Shown here: in pieces, positions 1 through 11,559 of the stretch
Position numbering within the stretch: position 1 is the first letter of the stretch
Layout of the letters: each line of letters starts with the position of its first letter
Assembly: GCA_028023455.1 (NCBI GenBank)
Contig: JAQFVV010012513.1
Span: 1,996,001 to 2,060,000 of the forward strand
Source of the DNA: Epiperipatus broadwayi
Lineage: Eukaryota > Onychophora > Udeonychophora > Euonychophora > Peripatidae
Length of the DNA: 64,000 nucleotides
Direction of reading: 5' to 3'
Position numbers and translations under genes: made by a program
Notes under the pieces: generated by a model
The model's input: only the letters and a program-made list of their open reading frames with translations
The model's database searches: none
Told to the model about the DNA's origin: nothing

Positions 1-565
1 GTCAGATTATTAATACAGATGGAAACATAATGGAAGAAATTAAACATAGAATTAAACTTGGTTAGAGTGCTTTTGGTAAAAATAACTTGATACTAAAAGA
101 AAATGTGCCTACGTTTTTGGAAAGGAAGGTTTTTAATAAATTTGATTTACCAGTTCTTACTTATGGATCTGTGACTTGGACACTTAATAGAAGAGCAATA
201 CAGAGACTTCAGACCACTCAAAGAAGCATGGAGAGATGCATGTTGGAAGTAACAAGAAGAGATCAAAAATGCAATATATGGGTAAGAGAACAAACTGGTG
301 TTACTGACCTCATTGGAAAAATTAAAAGGCTGAAGTGAAGTTGGGCTGGACATATTGCTAGAAGAGATGGTAATAGATGGACAATTGAAATCTTAAACTG
401 GATTCCAAGAGATTGTAAATAACCCAGAAAGAGACCACATGTGAGATGGATGGATGAAATAAAAAAAAGGGTGCAGGGGTGATGTGGAGAAAAGAAGCTA
501 AAGATCAGAGAAGATGGATTGAACTTGGAGAAACCTTCATACTGCAGTAGATTAATAATGATTGG
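1..565 (+). pseudogene. RTE-type LINE, 3' end of reverse-transcriptase ORF (dead)
   Basis: Conceptual translation gives the C-terminal part of an RTE-type LINE polyprotein: a YGSVTW box near 165, a region around RSMERCMLEVTRRDQK, then a WAGHIARRDGNRW-like block near 345-380 and a RPHVRWMDEI block near 437-460. This tail, followed by a short (TGATGA)-type microsatellite at 556-575, is characteristic of RTE elements. The frame is broken by stops, two of which replace tryptophans expected from the family pattern (TAG near 63, TGA near 336). The fragment runs off the left window edge, so its 5' extent is unknown. Another non-LTR clade with a similar tail is possible but less likely. Confidence 0.8.
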
Positions 566-667
566 ATGATGATGAATATTACTGACCAACAATATAGTTT
601 TTTAAAAAATAATGGTTATTATAATCATGATAAGAAGGCAGTATTAACTATTAGAAAAATAAATTAT

Positions 668-890
668 TAATCATCATCATCAACTATTATCAATCCACTA
701 CAGAATGAAGATCTCTCCAAGTTCAATCCATCTTCTACAATCACCAGCCTCTCTTCTCCACCTCACCTGTGCACATTTTCTTATTTCATCTATACATTTC
801 ACATGTGGTTGCTTTCTGGGTCTTTTACAGTCGCTTGAAATCTAGTTTAAGATTTTTAATTGTCCATCTATTATTATGACCAAGAAACAC
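668..890 (-). pseudogene. RTE-type LINE 3' end (dead, tail-to-tail with previous copy)
   Basis: The reverse complement repeats the last ~200 bp of the copy at 1-565, including the segments encoding the RPHVRWMDE-like block and the WIELGET-like end, and finishes in a CATCATCATCA tail at 668-680. It is 5'-truncated and without an open frame. Its tail faces the tail of the plus-strand copy across about 100 bp. Confidence 0.75.
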
Positions 891-2002
891 TGGTTTCTCT
901 TCTCAGTTGACTGATAAAGCAGAATAAAATTACTAACAGTAATTAAGACAATCAACGAACAAAAAAGTATTTTTAAATAGATAAAATATACAATATAAGA
1001 AAAGTACTGTCATTTGTTTTACAAAGATCTGCAATCTATATTACAGTAGAATAAATAAAAGATTTTTATTCGAAAAACAACTTTTTTCAAAAGAGAATCA
1101 TTAATCAGAATATACTTACAAATGTATACGTGTAAATATTTATATGATAAATATTAATTAGATTATGCGGTTCTATCTTAATTTAAACAAAAATGAATAG
1201 TTATAAAGGGAAAATGTGTATATTATAATAGAAATAATCGGTTTGATACACCTAAACGTAATGGCGCTGATGTTACTCTTCATAATTATTACTCAGTTAA
1301 TTTAATTTTATAATTTAGCTGTAAAATGACTTTCTTTTATAGAGTGTCACTGTGGTATCATGCCAACTGGATATTAAAAGAGGAAAGGAGCCATGAATAC
1401 ACGCATTGACATACTCAAAATTTCAGCCATACTATTCCAGTCCATTCCATTGCCGGAAACATGTAAGCATGAAAGAAACACACAAATTAAAGAAAACTAT
1501 AATTAATTATTTAATAAAATAATAGTAGTTACTATATATGATGTCTATTTATAATTTAGTTTATAAATAAGCCGATTTGTAAGTGAACAGGAATTAACGG
1601 AAATTTCCAACGAGTTATATCACATAAATAAAGACTTGGATTTATTATCAGAATACTGATACACCATATTAATGTAATCCAAATATTAATCTCATGCAAT
1701 TAGCTTAACTTCTATATTATTGTTTAAGACTTTTAATAAGACTAATATTACATAGAATTATAATTGTTATGATGTTCATGTGTTTACTCTCACAATACAT
1801 ATGTTTTTATCCAAAAACTATTTAGGAAAATCACAGAAAGAAATAAAAGATTACATGTACTTTTCCTCTTTTCCACACATCAAAATATTCATTGAGGAGA
1901 AAAAGTAAATTGTTTAGAAAAAACATAATGGTTTACAATGTATAATCTACTATCAATTCAATTGTGAAACTTAAATGTGAATATAAAAGCTTTGATTATA
2001 TT
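891..2002. other. A+T-rich sequence, nothing recognised
   Basis: I see no coding frame, RNA gene or repeat shared with the rest of the window. Confidence 0.5.
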
Positions 2003-2120
2003 GGTATCTTAGTATTAGACCTGCATTGATGAAACTCAACCTCAACTCTAACTCTAAACCTAATTCAAACCTTAACCCAGTATGGCTGTGATATTTCACA
2101 GCAGGTAAAATACTAAAGTG
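2003..2120 (+). mobile_element. Small TIR element with telomere-like core, copy 1
   Basis: The ends are imperfect inverted repeats: GTATCTTAGTATTAGACCTGC at the left and, inverted, a GCAGGTAAAATACTAAAG end at the right. Between them lie a run of CTCAACTCTAACTCTAAACC-type units and the small palindrome GCTGTGATATTTCACAGC at 2085-2102. A second copy in opposite orientation lies at 44078-44207. The pattern fits a non-autonomous DNA transposon (MITE); no transposase is visible, so the superfamily is unassigned. Confidence 0.6.
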
Positions 2121-3155
2121 TTATAATATTTATATTTCTTGATGGATACTTTTTTGATGTAGTTGAAAATTATGGATAACAAGATGGACTATGTTCTCTC
2201 TATTTTAGAGTTTAAGAATAAACTTATCTAATGCACAATTTAAAAATAATTTTGAGAGACTAATATTTTTGTTGATGGTATATAACTATGTAAAGTAGGT
2301 AATTTTCACCAACTTATGTCTTCCTTATGCATACTTTTAAATGCACCAAAATTTTAGAATCACAACTATAGAATTAAGATATGAGAATTAAACTCTAGAA
2401 CATATTCCCATTAATCTACTGGAAATGATTTTCTAAAATTCTCACTTTTTATTGACAAGTGCAAAATTCAAACACAAACTCAATTGACTTAAATATTAAG
2501 AATTCATTTATTCTTCTTAAAATTATAAATTATGCAAATATATTCATTAAATTGCAAAGAAAACAAAAAATGAATGAAGATTAACAAATTAAATATAATC
2601 AGTGATAATTAATCTACAGGTTTAAAATCAAACTTACAAAAATAATTTTGTAATAACAAATAAAAAAAGACATCATATGGCCTTCAATAAGTTTATCGAT
2701 ATGCTTCCAAGAGCAATTTTCATAATCTTACTCTAGCGCCATCTATTGATATATTGAGTAACTCACAGATGTTAGATAACACTGCTATAAAATTCCAATC
2801 TTCAAACTGATTAACGTCTGGTATTTGGTTTCAGATTTTTATAGCAGTAGATTATCATCAGTTTATTAATTATTCAAGCTTACAGTAGGTGTCTTAGAGT
2901 AGGATGAAAATATCTGCACTTACAAATAAATAAAAGCTAAGACACTAATTATATTCTATGCTTAATTTTATATAAAAAAATACCAATAAAACTGCATATT
3001 TTGTTTTTAAAAATATAAGTAAAAGCTATCAACATAACTCAAATCTTTATAGACCAATTTTCTAATGTGCTTTCTTATTATTATTAATTATTAATTCTTT
3101 ATAATTTGTCTTTTAACAAAATATAAAAAAATTATATAATTTGATTTTAAGTATA
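2121..3155. other. A+T-rich sequence, nothing recognised
   Basis: Low-complexity A+T-rich DNA; no gene or shared repeat seen. Confidence 0.5.
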
Positions 3156-3375
3156 GGTGATTTGAACTCAGAGTTTCAAGCACCCTTCAACTATCCACAT
3201 TATCTTATACAACTGATACACACGATCACACACATGTAGAAAAGATAAATGTGTGTGGTCATGTGTATCAGTTTATGAGATAGTGTGGATAGTTGAAAGG
3301 TGCTTGAAAATCTGAGTTCAAATCCCCTATACTTACAATTAAGCTCCCAGGTTTATGAAGAATGCCTGGTTTTCA
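3156..3375. repeat. Family Z tails as an inverted pair
   Basis: A segment ending in GAACTCAGAGTTTCAAGCAC on the left is mirrored on the right, with both arms about 75 bp and the turn near 3240-3250. The right arm continues into the family Z 3' tail (TTCAAATCCCCTATACTTAC, then GAATGCCTGGTTTTCAAATA). Only the part downstream of the hammerhead is present in each arm, so no ribozyme core is retained here. Confidence 0.65.
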
Positions 3376-3384
3376 AATAATTTG

Positions 3385-3500
3385 ATTTATAAATGCCATA
3401 CTTTCTACACAGACAACTCTGAAATCATCCACTTCAGATAAATACATCAATAATTATTACGAATCATTTATTAGAATAATGATTATCATATTATTTTTTG
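3385..3500 (+). repeat. Family W interspersed repeat, fragment
   Basis: Matches the copies at 28100-28320 and 62465-62650 around the shared pattern ATCCA..TCAGATAAATACA and a following A+T-rich ATTATTA..AATCATT stretch. Here it directly follows a family Z tail, so W could be an extension of Z; I could not settle this. Confidence 0.4.
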
Positions 3501-3884
3501 TCTATACATAAACTTTAAAATCTGTTGAATATTAATATATCCTACTTTTTAACTAATACATCTAAAAATATATAATAGCAATATTATTAACTTTCAGCTT
3601 AAGTATCCACAGTTGTTTACACCTTAAATAATTGAAATATTTTTTGGCTTTTTGCCAATCTATGGAAATATATTATCAAATAAAATCTTATAGTGATGTT
3701 ATATTCTATTTTATGCAAAATTGTTTATATAAACAATGAAATAAGAAATTTAAACATCTAATCCATAAAGTGTCGGTTTGCCTTTGATTCAAAAAACTGA
3801 AACATAATTTAATAAGAGTTTTTATGGGAAAATATATTATTTTGTATTAGTGGTTATAGTTGGTTTTAAATATTCAATTTATAT

Positions 3885-4084
3885 ATATATAAAATACATA
3901 TTTTGCGGGTTCATCCGTGTTAAAAACTTTTAATATCAATATACTGACGTTTCGACTTGGTCACACAAGCCATCCACAGAGTTATAACTCTGTGGATGGC
4001 TTGTGTGACCAAGTCGAAACGTCAGTATATTGATATTAAAAGTTTTTAACATGGATGAACCCGCAAAATATGTATTTTATATAT
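3885..4084. repeat. 200-bp near-perfect palindrome (family Y)
   Basis: The sequence is its own reverse complement around a centre between 3984 and 3985 (CAGAGTTATAACTCTG), with arms of 100 bp. I find one mismatch, CCGTGTT on the left against AACATGG on the right, and no spacer. Each arm carries GTCGAAACGTCAG and GATGAACCCGCAAAATATG. The single-copy unit is presumably a transposable-element terminus present as a fused inverted dimer. Confidence 0.9.
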
Positions 4085-5336
4085 CTTCGTTTTAACATAT
4101 ATATATATATCACTAGCAAACCCATTTTATGTACTCCACCTGCTTGCTTCTGTCCCTATCGATTTACTACTTCCATATTTATTTCAGTTCTTTACTTTTT
4201 CTCACATTTCTATTTTTTTTATCTTTTGCTTTCAATCCATAGGCTATTCATCCATATACATCATTTTAATCACATACACCACTAATCCATTTTTGAATTT
4301 TTTAATAACATAGCTAAAAATTAGTCTTGGTATAATTAGCTTACATCCATTACTTATTTTTTTATTCTTTTTAATTATAATTGTTATTATTATTATTACT
4401 ATTACTACTATTTACTTATATGAAAATTACTTAAATATAGTGATTAATACACCCCTGCATTATGGTTGTCTGGGTTCAAATTCGGATAGTTCAGTATAAT
4501 TTTAATAATAACTTCCAAAGCATGCTTTGGACATCTTCAGTTTCCAACTGGATTATTTGTTCTGTATTGGTTATAAATCTGTTATTTTTAGAAAAATGTA
4601 CAGAATGTTTTTTGGCAGTCTAGATCTGTTGCAAAGGTGTTATTGCATAATTAAAAATTAAAAAAATTATATCTTGATTTTTTCTCTACTAGCCTAGAAA
4701 ATAACCCTCAATTAATTAGCATTGGATTGATGGTTTCCTTTTATGTTTTAATAATTTTTGCTAACATTTCTCTGTACCTTTTCTATATATTTGAGTCTTT
4801 TTTAGCTTCAGATTTTAATGTATCCAGTTCTAAATATGTAGGCTTGATAAAGTTTATGAAAAATCTGAACTAAAGGTGTTAAATTAAGGAGATTCAATTG
4901 TTGGAAGGTATAGTGATACATGATTTGTTCCAATATTCTATTTCACCAACAATCAATAATATTATGTATTTTTTATAAGTGTTCTTGTATGCTTCTTTTT
5001 GGACCTTATACTATAAAACTTGAAGACTCAATGGACATTAGCTGGTGCAATAATTGTAATATATCCTCAAAACCATGTTTGCTTTTTGGGTTTTGCTTTC
5101 AAAAATGAGGATTAGGATGCAGAGCCTATAAATAATGCTCTTATGCATCTGGATGTTACTTTTGTGACATTATATAATTCAAAGTAATAACCTGAAATTT
5201 GAAAGAAGCTAAATTTTGAACTCAAGCTTATTCATCTGCATAATCATATAGAATTGTCACTAAGTCAGTTTATATATATATATATGAAAAACAAAAACAA
5301 GTTTTAATCACGTTAAACTTGCTGTTGCTTGTATTT
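4085..5336. other. A+T-rich sequence, nothing recognised
   Basis: Includes a short ATT-rich tract at 4380-4412. Short open frames here have no recognisable features. Confidence 0.45.
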
Positions 5337-5557
5337 ATGATCAATAGATGGCGTTTTACCAAAAACACCGACCAAGCATATGTTTGTTTACATAAACAAC
5401 AAAAGAGTCAGAATTAACTATCTCTTTCATTTTGCTTGAAATCAGATAATCTGAGAGTGGGCAAAATGAAAGAGATAGTTAAATCTGACTCTTTTGACAT
5501 TTATGTAAACAAACGTATGGTTGGTCGGTGTTTTTAGTAAAACGCCATCTATTGATC

Positions 5558-5560
<3 letters not shown>
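5337..5560. repeat. Long inverted repeat with TA-rich borders
   Basis: The left arm (about 5338-5434) starts TGATCAATAGATGGCGTTTT. The right arm (about 5461-5558) ends with its complement AAAACGCCATCTATTGATCA. The arms differ at scattered positions and are separated by roughly 25 bp. Short (TA)n runs flank both ends (5270-5283, 5559-5578). This fits a foldback or MITE-like element; no coding capacity. Confidence 0.8.
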
Positions 5561-5579
<19 letters not shown>

Positions 5580-5589
<10 letters not shown>

Positions 5590-6790
5590 TTTACTTTTAT
5601 GTTGAATCAAGAATGGGCCTATAATTGGTATAAATCTGAGGTTTTTAAAATATAAAATACTGAAATGGTTCCAGACAATTATATAACCATATATACCAAT
5701 TAGTTTGGGTTCAAGATTTACCATTTTTGAATTTCATACTATTAGCTTGAATGGTATAAAGAGTAAACGTTAGTTTCTAGATGTGCAGTAGTTTCAACTT
5801 TGAATTCTAGTTGTCAATGATAAATGATAAAACCAGAATGCAGTCTTGATATTGGGATTTCTATAGTCTATTGATTACTAAAAAATATAACATATTCCTC
5901 CAGAAGAGGATATTTTTTAATAATTTTTGAACAGCATTCACATGCTGAGAGATTAGCACAATAAATAAATCTAAATAAAAATTTGATAGAAATAACGTTC
6001 ACTTTTTCATCCTCATTTATATGTGCCTCTGCACGTATTGTGCATTTTTTTTATTTACAGCTTTTTATTATTTTATACATAAAAGTATATAAATTAATAA
6101 ATCAATAAATCTATCTATAATGTAAATTATACATACATATGTATCTATGTGTCATACAGAGAAGAAAATTTCCATAGTAATATTAATATATAGCCAAGCT
6201 GCACTTTCAGTACTGTGTACTAGAATCATGGCAAACTGACTAAATCGATCTGTCAGTATTCCAATGCATGTTCAATGGGTCATTAGTATTTCTTTGATTG
6301 GCAATGTTATTAGACTTCGCAATAAACCAGGTCTCTTTTATCTTCCTCTTCCTATCGTTAGGGGGCGTTGCAGACAGTATTATTTATTTTTTATTTTTTA
6401 CAATCGTTAGCATTATTTATTTAAGGATAAAATTCATGACCAGTTTTTCCTAGTGATTGGAGAAAACAGAATTAACTTAGGAGTCCACTTTAGACTTTTT
6501 ATCATTTTTTTTCTCTGAATGATCCATAGATATACTGTGTAGTAAGCAAATACATGTGTGTGAAAACGTCTATTGATTAATCGTATAATTTTTATGATTT
6601 AACATGTTAATTCTCCATTAAGTAATTATGCAATAATTTAATTAAACTAGAATCATTAAATTACAAGTCATTTTATTTACTTTAAAATATTTAAATCTAT
6701 AAACCTTTCTTGTTGTCGGAGTTTGTTGTTTTTGTTCTCTTTATCTGTTCTTTTTTTTTTTTATCATTGTTGTTAAACTAATACACGACA
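5580..6790. other. A+T-rich sequence, nothing recognised
   Basis: No shared repeat or coding signal recognised. Confidence 0.5.
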
Positions 6791-7132
6791 TTAATTAATG
6801 CTAATAAATTCACCATATCTTCCTAATTTTTTTATTTTTATTGTTTTACTTTTTATCCATTTATTTATTTTAAGACCTTTAAAACTCTGAACATGAAACC
6901 TCAGAGATGTTTCTTGTACGATTTCCTCAATTTCTCTAATATCCTGCCTTATCAATTTTGATAAATGAGATGTCTCGCTACAAAAATAACTTTGAATTTT
7001 ATTACAATAATTCCTCTTTATTTGTTTATAATGTATAGAAGTTATATATTTTTTTATCAATAAAGGTCTCTGTTTAATGATTCTTTTATACAAATTCGTG
7101 CCATCGCATTTCAATGACGGGCGTTCATTCAT
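6791..7132 (-). CDS. Unrecognised 113-codon open frame, probably chance
   Basis: The frame encodes a lysine- and isoleucine-rich protein with no motif I recognise, no signal peptide and no membrane span. At this A+T content an open frame of this length is expected about once by chance in a 64-kb window, so length alone gives no support. There is no splice or promoter evidence I can defend. Listed only because it is among the longest non-repeat frames. Confidence 0.1.
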   Translation of the reverse strand: MNERPSLKCDGTNLYKRIIKQRPLLIKKYITSIHYKQIKRNYCNKIQSYFCSETSHLSKLIRQDIREIEEIVQETSLRFHVQSFKGLKINKWIKSKTIKIKKLGRYGEFISIN

Positions 7133-8586
7133 TTTTCTTCAATATTCTGTTTATTATTTAATTTTTGAAAGTCATATATATATATACTTATAATAGCATA
7201 TTAATGCATATTATTTATAATGCATGCCCTGCAAGATTTTCTACAGCTGCAGGGTAGACTCTGGAGTTAGATCCGGGCATGCACCCATACGTCATTCCGG
7301 GCGCTTCAACTACTTATAAAATCACAAGTAATAAAACAATTCGATTATTTTTATTTTTAAAAACATAATTTATATACACATATAAAGGTAAATTACCTCT
7401 AACTTTCAGGATAAAAGTCTCCATATTCTATTACAGACGAACAATGAAGAAACCATCATGTAGGTTGTACTAAAGTGACAGGGTGTTAGGGTTAATTTTT
7501 TTGTTTGTTTTAATTATGACTTTTTATATTTATTTACCTGACAATAAATGAATAGTATTTGGCTCAGAAATGGACCATCTACTTAAAAAAAATGTAATGT
7601 TTGCTGGCATCTTCAATTAGGAAATTGTGTTTTGGTCTGCTCTAAACAATCGATGATGATTTATCGCATGTTAATCTTCCATTGATTATACCATAAAGCC
7701 TTTAGTTATATTTTTTAAATAAAAAAACTGACGAAGAAATGTTTTTTCTTTCAAAAGTCTAAACTGTCTAACTTTTTATTGTTATATATAAAGTATCTCT
7801 TCCTAAATACTAGCTGCAAAAATATACAAATAATTTTAGCCACCAGCTTATGACTCCTCAATCCATTTTAACTGTTAGCCACTTATTTATAATTGCTTGG
7901 CAACAATCCAAAAAAATATTATAAACAATAATTGTAGTTAAACTGGATTGCGATTTCTATATCTGAATGGCTACAATTTCTTAGATGTTTCTTCAGTTAT
8001 TATTATGTTGGATATCTTCTTTATATGTGAAATTATTGCATGGAGGTGTGCTTAATAAAAGGTACTAAAAGAAATAATTATTAGATTGTTTAGGTTGAAA
8101 TTTTAATTATATCTACATCTTAAAATTCACGTCAATTTGGGCTTTTGTCAAAGGGATGGGACAATTATAAGGTTAAATACGTTTTTGATCTACTCTTCAT
8201 AAACAATTATAAAAACAGTGGTTTGTAGTTAAGCTGGAGTAAGATATTGATATTTGGATAGTTATAATTCTTTATATATCCTAAATTGACCAGTTATTTT
8301 CTGTGAAAAAAGGAGTATAGTAAGTAAACAAAGATCATATAATCATTGCAAACATAAACAGGTTTCTAATCATTACTACAAATGCTATCTTAAAAAAAAA
8401 ACATCTACTTATTACTTATTTAATACACTATAAAACAACTCAGAATTTTTATTTAATTTCAAATATACGGTTATTCCCCCTTCATAAGAATTTCTATTTA
8501 TTTTTTAAAATTACATTTTTCCACGGAATGTATTTATTACAGTCCTATGTCATTACTACTCCTCGTTAAATCTTATTATAATATAT
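7133..8586. other. A+T-rich sequence, nothing recognised
   Basis: Two loosely similar stretches with a shared ACAATTAT..AGTTAAACTGGA pattern occur near 7900-7990 and 8190-8290, suggesting an old duplication. No gene seen. Confidence 0.4.
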
Positions 8587-9035
8587 CAGGCAAATTGAAT
8601 TTTGAATACAACAGTTAGTCTTTACATATAATCATGATTTTATATTCTTCCAGTAGTCGCTTCCAAGTGAAAACACACTCTCAGTAAAAATCATTGATGT
8701 TGGTGTAAAAATTCAATCAGATGTGTAAGATTTTTATAAGAAATATGTTGTTACTTAATGAGGGTACAACTTATATCAGACAAGTTAAATTTATGAATAT
8801 GACAGGTGGTAATTAGACTTTACAGATAATCATAATTTTTCACTGTGTCAGTAGTTATTTCCAATTGAAAAAGTCTCTCAATAGAAAAAAAATATTGATT
8901 TTGTTGCAAAATTTCAATCAGAAGTGGCCTAGCGGTTAGTATAGCTGCCTTCCAAGCAGTTGGCCTGGGTCAACGCATTTGACATATGAAAAAAAAAGTG
9001 TAAAATTCTTATAAGAAATATGTTGTTTCTTTAAG
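8587..9035 (+). repeat. Tandem duplication, second unit split by a SINE
   Basis: Unit A (about 8587-8760) and unit B (about 8777-9035) share order and sequence: CAGGCAAATTGAATTT against CAGACAAGTTAAATTT, a TAATCAT segment, AATTCAATCAGA, and TTATAAGAAATATGTTGTT. Unit B has a SINE inserted right after AATCAGA, at 8921-8998. Unit A keeps the uninterrupted sequence at 8711-8735. Confidence 0.75.
8921..8998 (+). mobile_element. tRNA-Gly-derived SINE, slightly 5'-truncated
   Basis: The copy reads like a glycine tRNA gene with a TCC anticodon. It has an A box TGGCCTAGCGG, an anticodon arm GCTGCCTTCCAAGCAGT with loop CTTCCAA, and a T-arm region GGCCTGGGTCAACGC whose B box is damaged. It ends in TTTGACATATG and a run of A. 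The non-tRNA tail and the A tract identify a retroposed copy rather than a working tRNA gene. Confidence 0.8.
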
Positions 9036-9130
9036 TGGATAAATATTTCTACCCATCAGTGACAGAAGTATTTTTTTTTTATCCACCCATTTTTTTCCAG
9101 TTTTTCCAGCCATCAACAAGTCTTTTATTT

Positions 9131-9462
9131 CACATGATCACCATCTCTTATACTATCACATAATTGTTTATAAACAAAGCAAAACTCTCTATACAGTAGT
9201 GCCACCCTGTGCCAACCAGAGTTTTATAGTTAAGTAGAGATAAAAGGTGTTTGCTGGAGGGTTGCATTAGATCCTAAGATCTAGGTACAATACTCTCAGA
9301 TCCAAAGCTCCTCACTGACGAAGGCCACAAGTCAGAAACTAGTCTGGGGATATTGGATGATTAGGCATTATATAGTGATTTTATGCACAAGCCTTCTGGC
9401 ATCCATTGATTACTCTGGTTGGCACAGGGTGGCACTACTATACAGAGAGTTTTGCCTTGTTT
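9131..9462 (-). mobile_element. Family X foldback retroposon, full copy with 13-bp duplication
   Basis: Identical 13-bp sequences AAGTCTTTTATTT flank the element at 9118-9130 and 9463-9475. Inside, AAAACTCTCTATACAGTAGTG..CCACCCTGTGCC (from 9181) is mirrored by GGCACAGGGTGGCACTACTATA (9421 on), so most of the body folds back on itself. The left end is CACATGATCACCAT. Other copies lie at 21742, 24134, 36928 and 63648. No protein is encoded. Confidence 0.8.
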
Positions 9463-9754
9463 AAGTCTTTTATTTCTTGTATTTTTTCAACCAAATAAAA
9501 TCATCAATAACTATATTAATTAGTTTGTGTTATAAATTCAACTAGCATTATGACATCTATTCATTATACTTTCCTTCTTAAAAGGATTCATTGGAATCTG
9601 TTTGTGTTAATTATCTAGAGTCCAGTCTTCAAATTAAAAACATATCTTATAAAAACATCACAACATTTTTGTCCTTCATACTTCAAATGGAATCTTCCAT
9701 AGTTAACAATTTATTTTTTATAATAGGAAATTTTCTTAAAATCTTGTTATATAT

Positions 9755-9834
9755 TAAATTACCTTCAACTAATAGACTAGTCCAAATTCCATCTTATCTT
9801 GATCAGATTGACCATTCATTCACACAGAACAATG

Positions 9835-9891
<57 letters not shown>

Positions 9892-10365
9892 CATGTACCA
9901 ATAGGAGAAACAAGTCATTGGGTAATAATGTTCAGTGAATCTGATTGTTTTCATTAAGGATGAAATCTGATTAAAAATAGTCAGTTTAGTCGAAGGTAAG
10001 GAAAACAATTAAATTGTCCACTATATTGTTAAAACAATGAGAAGTATTCATGTTAGAATTGCAATCTGCTAGAATCTAAAGCAGCTGAGGCAAATTAACA
10101 AGAGAAATGGAAGCTTTCAGTATCTAGTCCCAAGAAGCATCACCATACTGACTCACAAGATAAGCTGACACATACAGATGTAAATGATTGGTAAGCTTAG
10201 AAGATACTTGGAGTCTCTTCCATTAATAAATGCACGGCAACTAAACGCTATTCCAAACGTACTGTATCCCAAGACATAAGCTGTATATATTGCAAATACG
10301 TATTTGTATGTATTTCAATTAATAAATAGTAAATCGTATTTTATACAAACCTGTGTTTATCATAA
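9755..10365 (+). repeat. Family U repeat, copy 1, with internal (TA)n
   Basis: Shares with 32026-32690 and 41697-42150 an opening CTTCAACTAATAGAC.., a CTTATCTTGATC block, an AGCAGCTGAGG..CACCATACTGACTCACA block, and an A+T-rich end with AATTAATAAATAGTAAATC. A pure (TA)n tract is expanded at about 9834-9890. The unit could be a solo LTR or another terminal repeat because it ends near an AATAAA-type signal, but this is only a guess; no protein is visible. Confidence 0.55.
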
Positions 10366-10727
10366 TTAAGCGTTAAACACAACACTTGTCTTGCATTGTA
10401 GAATAACATTATTCAAAATAATGCTATCTTCTGTGGTTGAAATATTGTCAAATTCTATTTCTTGTACAACGTTGTAAAAAACACCCTGCCTTATGTCAAA
10501 AGGAAGTATTGGTTCGTAATAATCGTTAATGAATAATGGTTTCAGTATTTTAGGATATTTATCCAAATACAATAAATGCTTAGAAGTGTTTGGAAATGAT
10601 TACATAATTGAGAATGCGCTCTATTGCGGGCATCAAAGCAACCCACCTTACTTTTGAATAACTGGATGTTTTTCATATTCAATATTAGCCTCATCACAAA
10701 ATTAAACCAGCTAATATATGATTGCAA
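10366..10727 (-). pseudogene. Possible decayed coding fragment, unidentified
   Basis: Two overlapping minus-strand frames (10366-10572 and 10542-10727) have less skewed composition than chance frames here, including a stretch LFINDYYEPILPFDIRQG. They would join with a single frameshift near 10550. I recognise no family. It may be part of an old transposon protein or host exon, or it may be chance. Confidence 0.2.
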
Positions 10728-11203
10728 CCAATTTCTAATACTATACTGTATATATTTTGAACAACTTCTTTAACTTTGTATGTTCTTGCTACCATCCCTC
10801 TCCTTACATCCTTCAAATTCATGTTTGTGTTATCCTCTGATAGTGCCAACATTTTACATTAATATATACGTTTGTGTTTATTTCATTAAACCGGAGAAAA
10901 AAAAAGAACGAGAGTAATTTTTTTTCTACAAATATTCGTTGTAAAAAAAAGAAGAAAAATAGTAACTTACTATTGGCAGGTCATCAACTGGAGTGAATTA
11001 ATTCCGTTAATGTCTTTTTGTCGATACTTTTAACATTTTTAATGGTATTTTGTCAATTATGTGAGGTTTTCTACTTTTTTAACTTACAGTTCCCAAAACA
11101 TTAATTGCAACATTTTACCACTTTATTCAAACTCGCTTATTCAAATAATTCCTTTATCATTTTTATATTTAATTTTACAAATCATTTGAAAAAAATTAAA
11201 ATC

Positions 11204-11423
<220 letters not shown>

Positions 11424-11559
11424 ATGTTTGTCTATATTTTTTAAATATGTCTATCAATCTTTCTAAGCATCTGCTTATCTGTCTATTTGTATACAACCCT
11501 ATCTATTTATCAATCTATCTACCTATATTTTTTTACATAGATAATCGTATACACACATA

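Noticed and set aside
263-592. 109-codon minus-strand frame
   Set aside because: It is the antisense of the RTE tail; similar antisense frames recur wherever that tail occurs, for example 48201-48434.
3950-4022. Family Y GTCGAAACGTC as a functional hammerhead
   Set aside because: A 6-bp hairpin precedes GAAAC, but the other core strand reads CTGTGGAT rather than CTGATGA, so the invariant bases are missing.
6791-7132. Real small gene
   Set aside because: Kept only at very low confidence: the frame length is within chance expectation at this composition and no motif is visible.
9820-10008. Minus-strand frame rich in YIYI
   Set aside because: Created by the (TA)n tract within family U.
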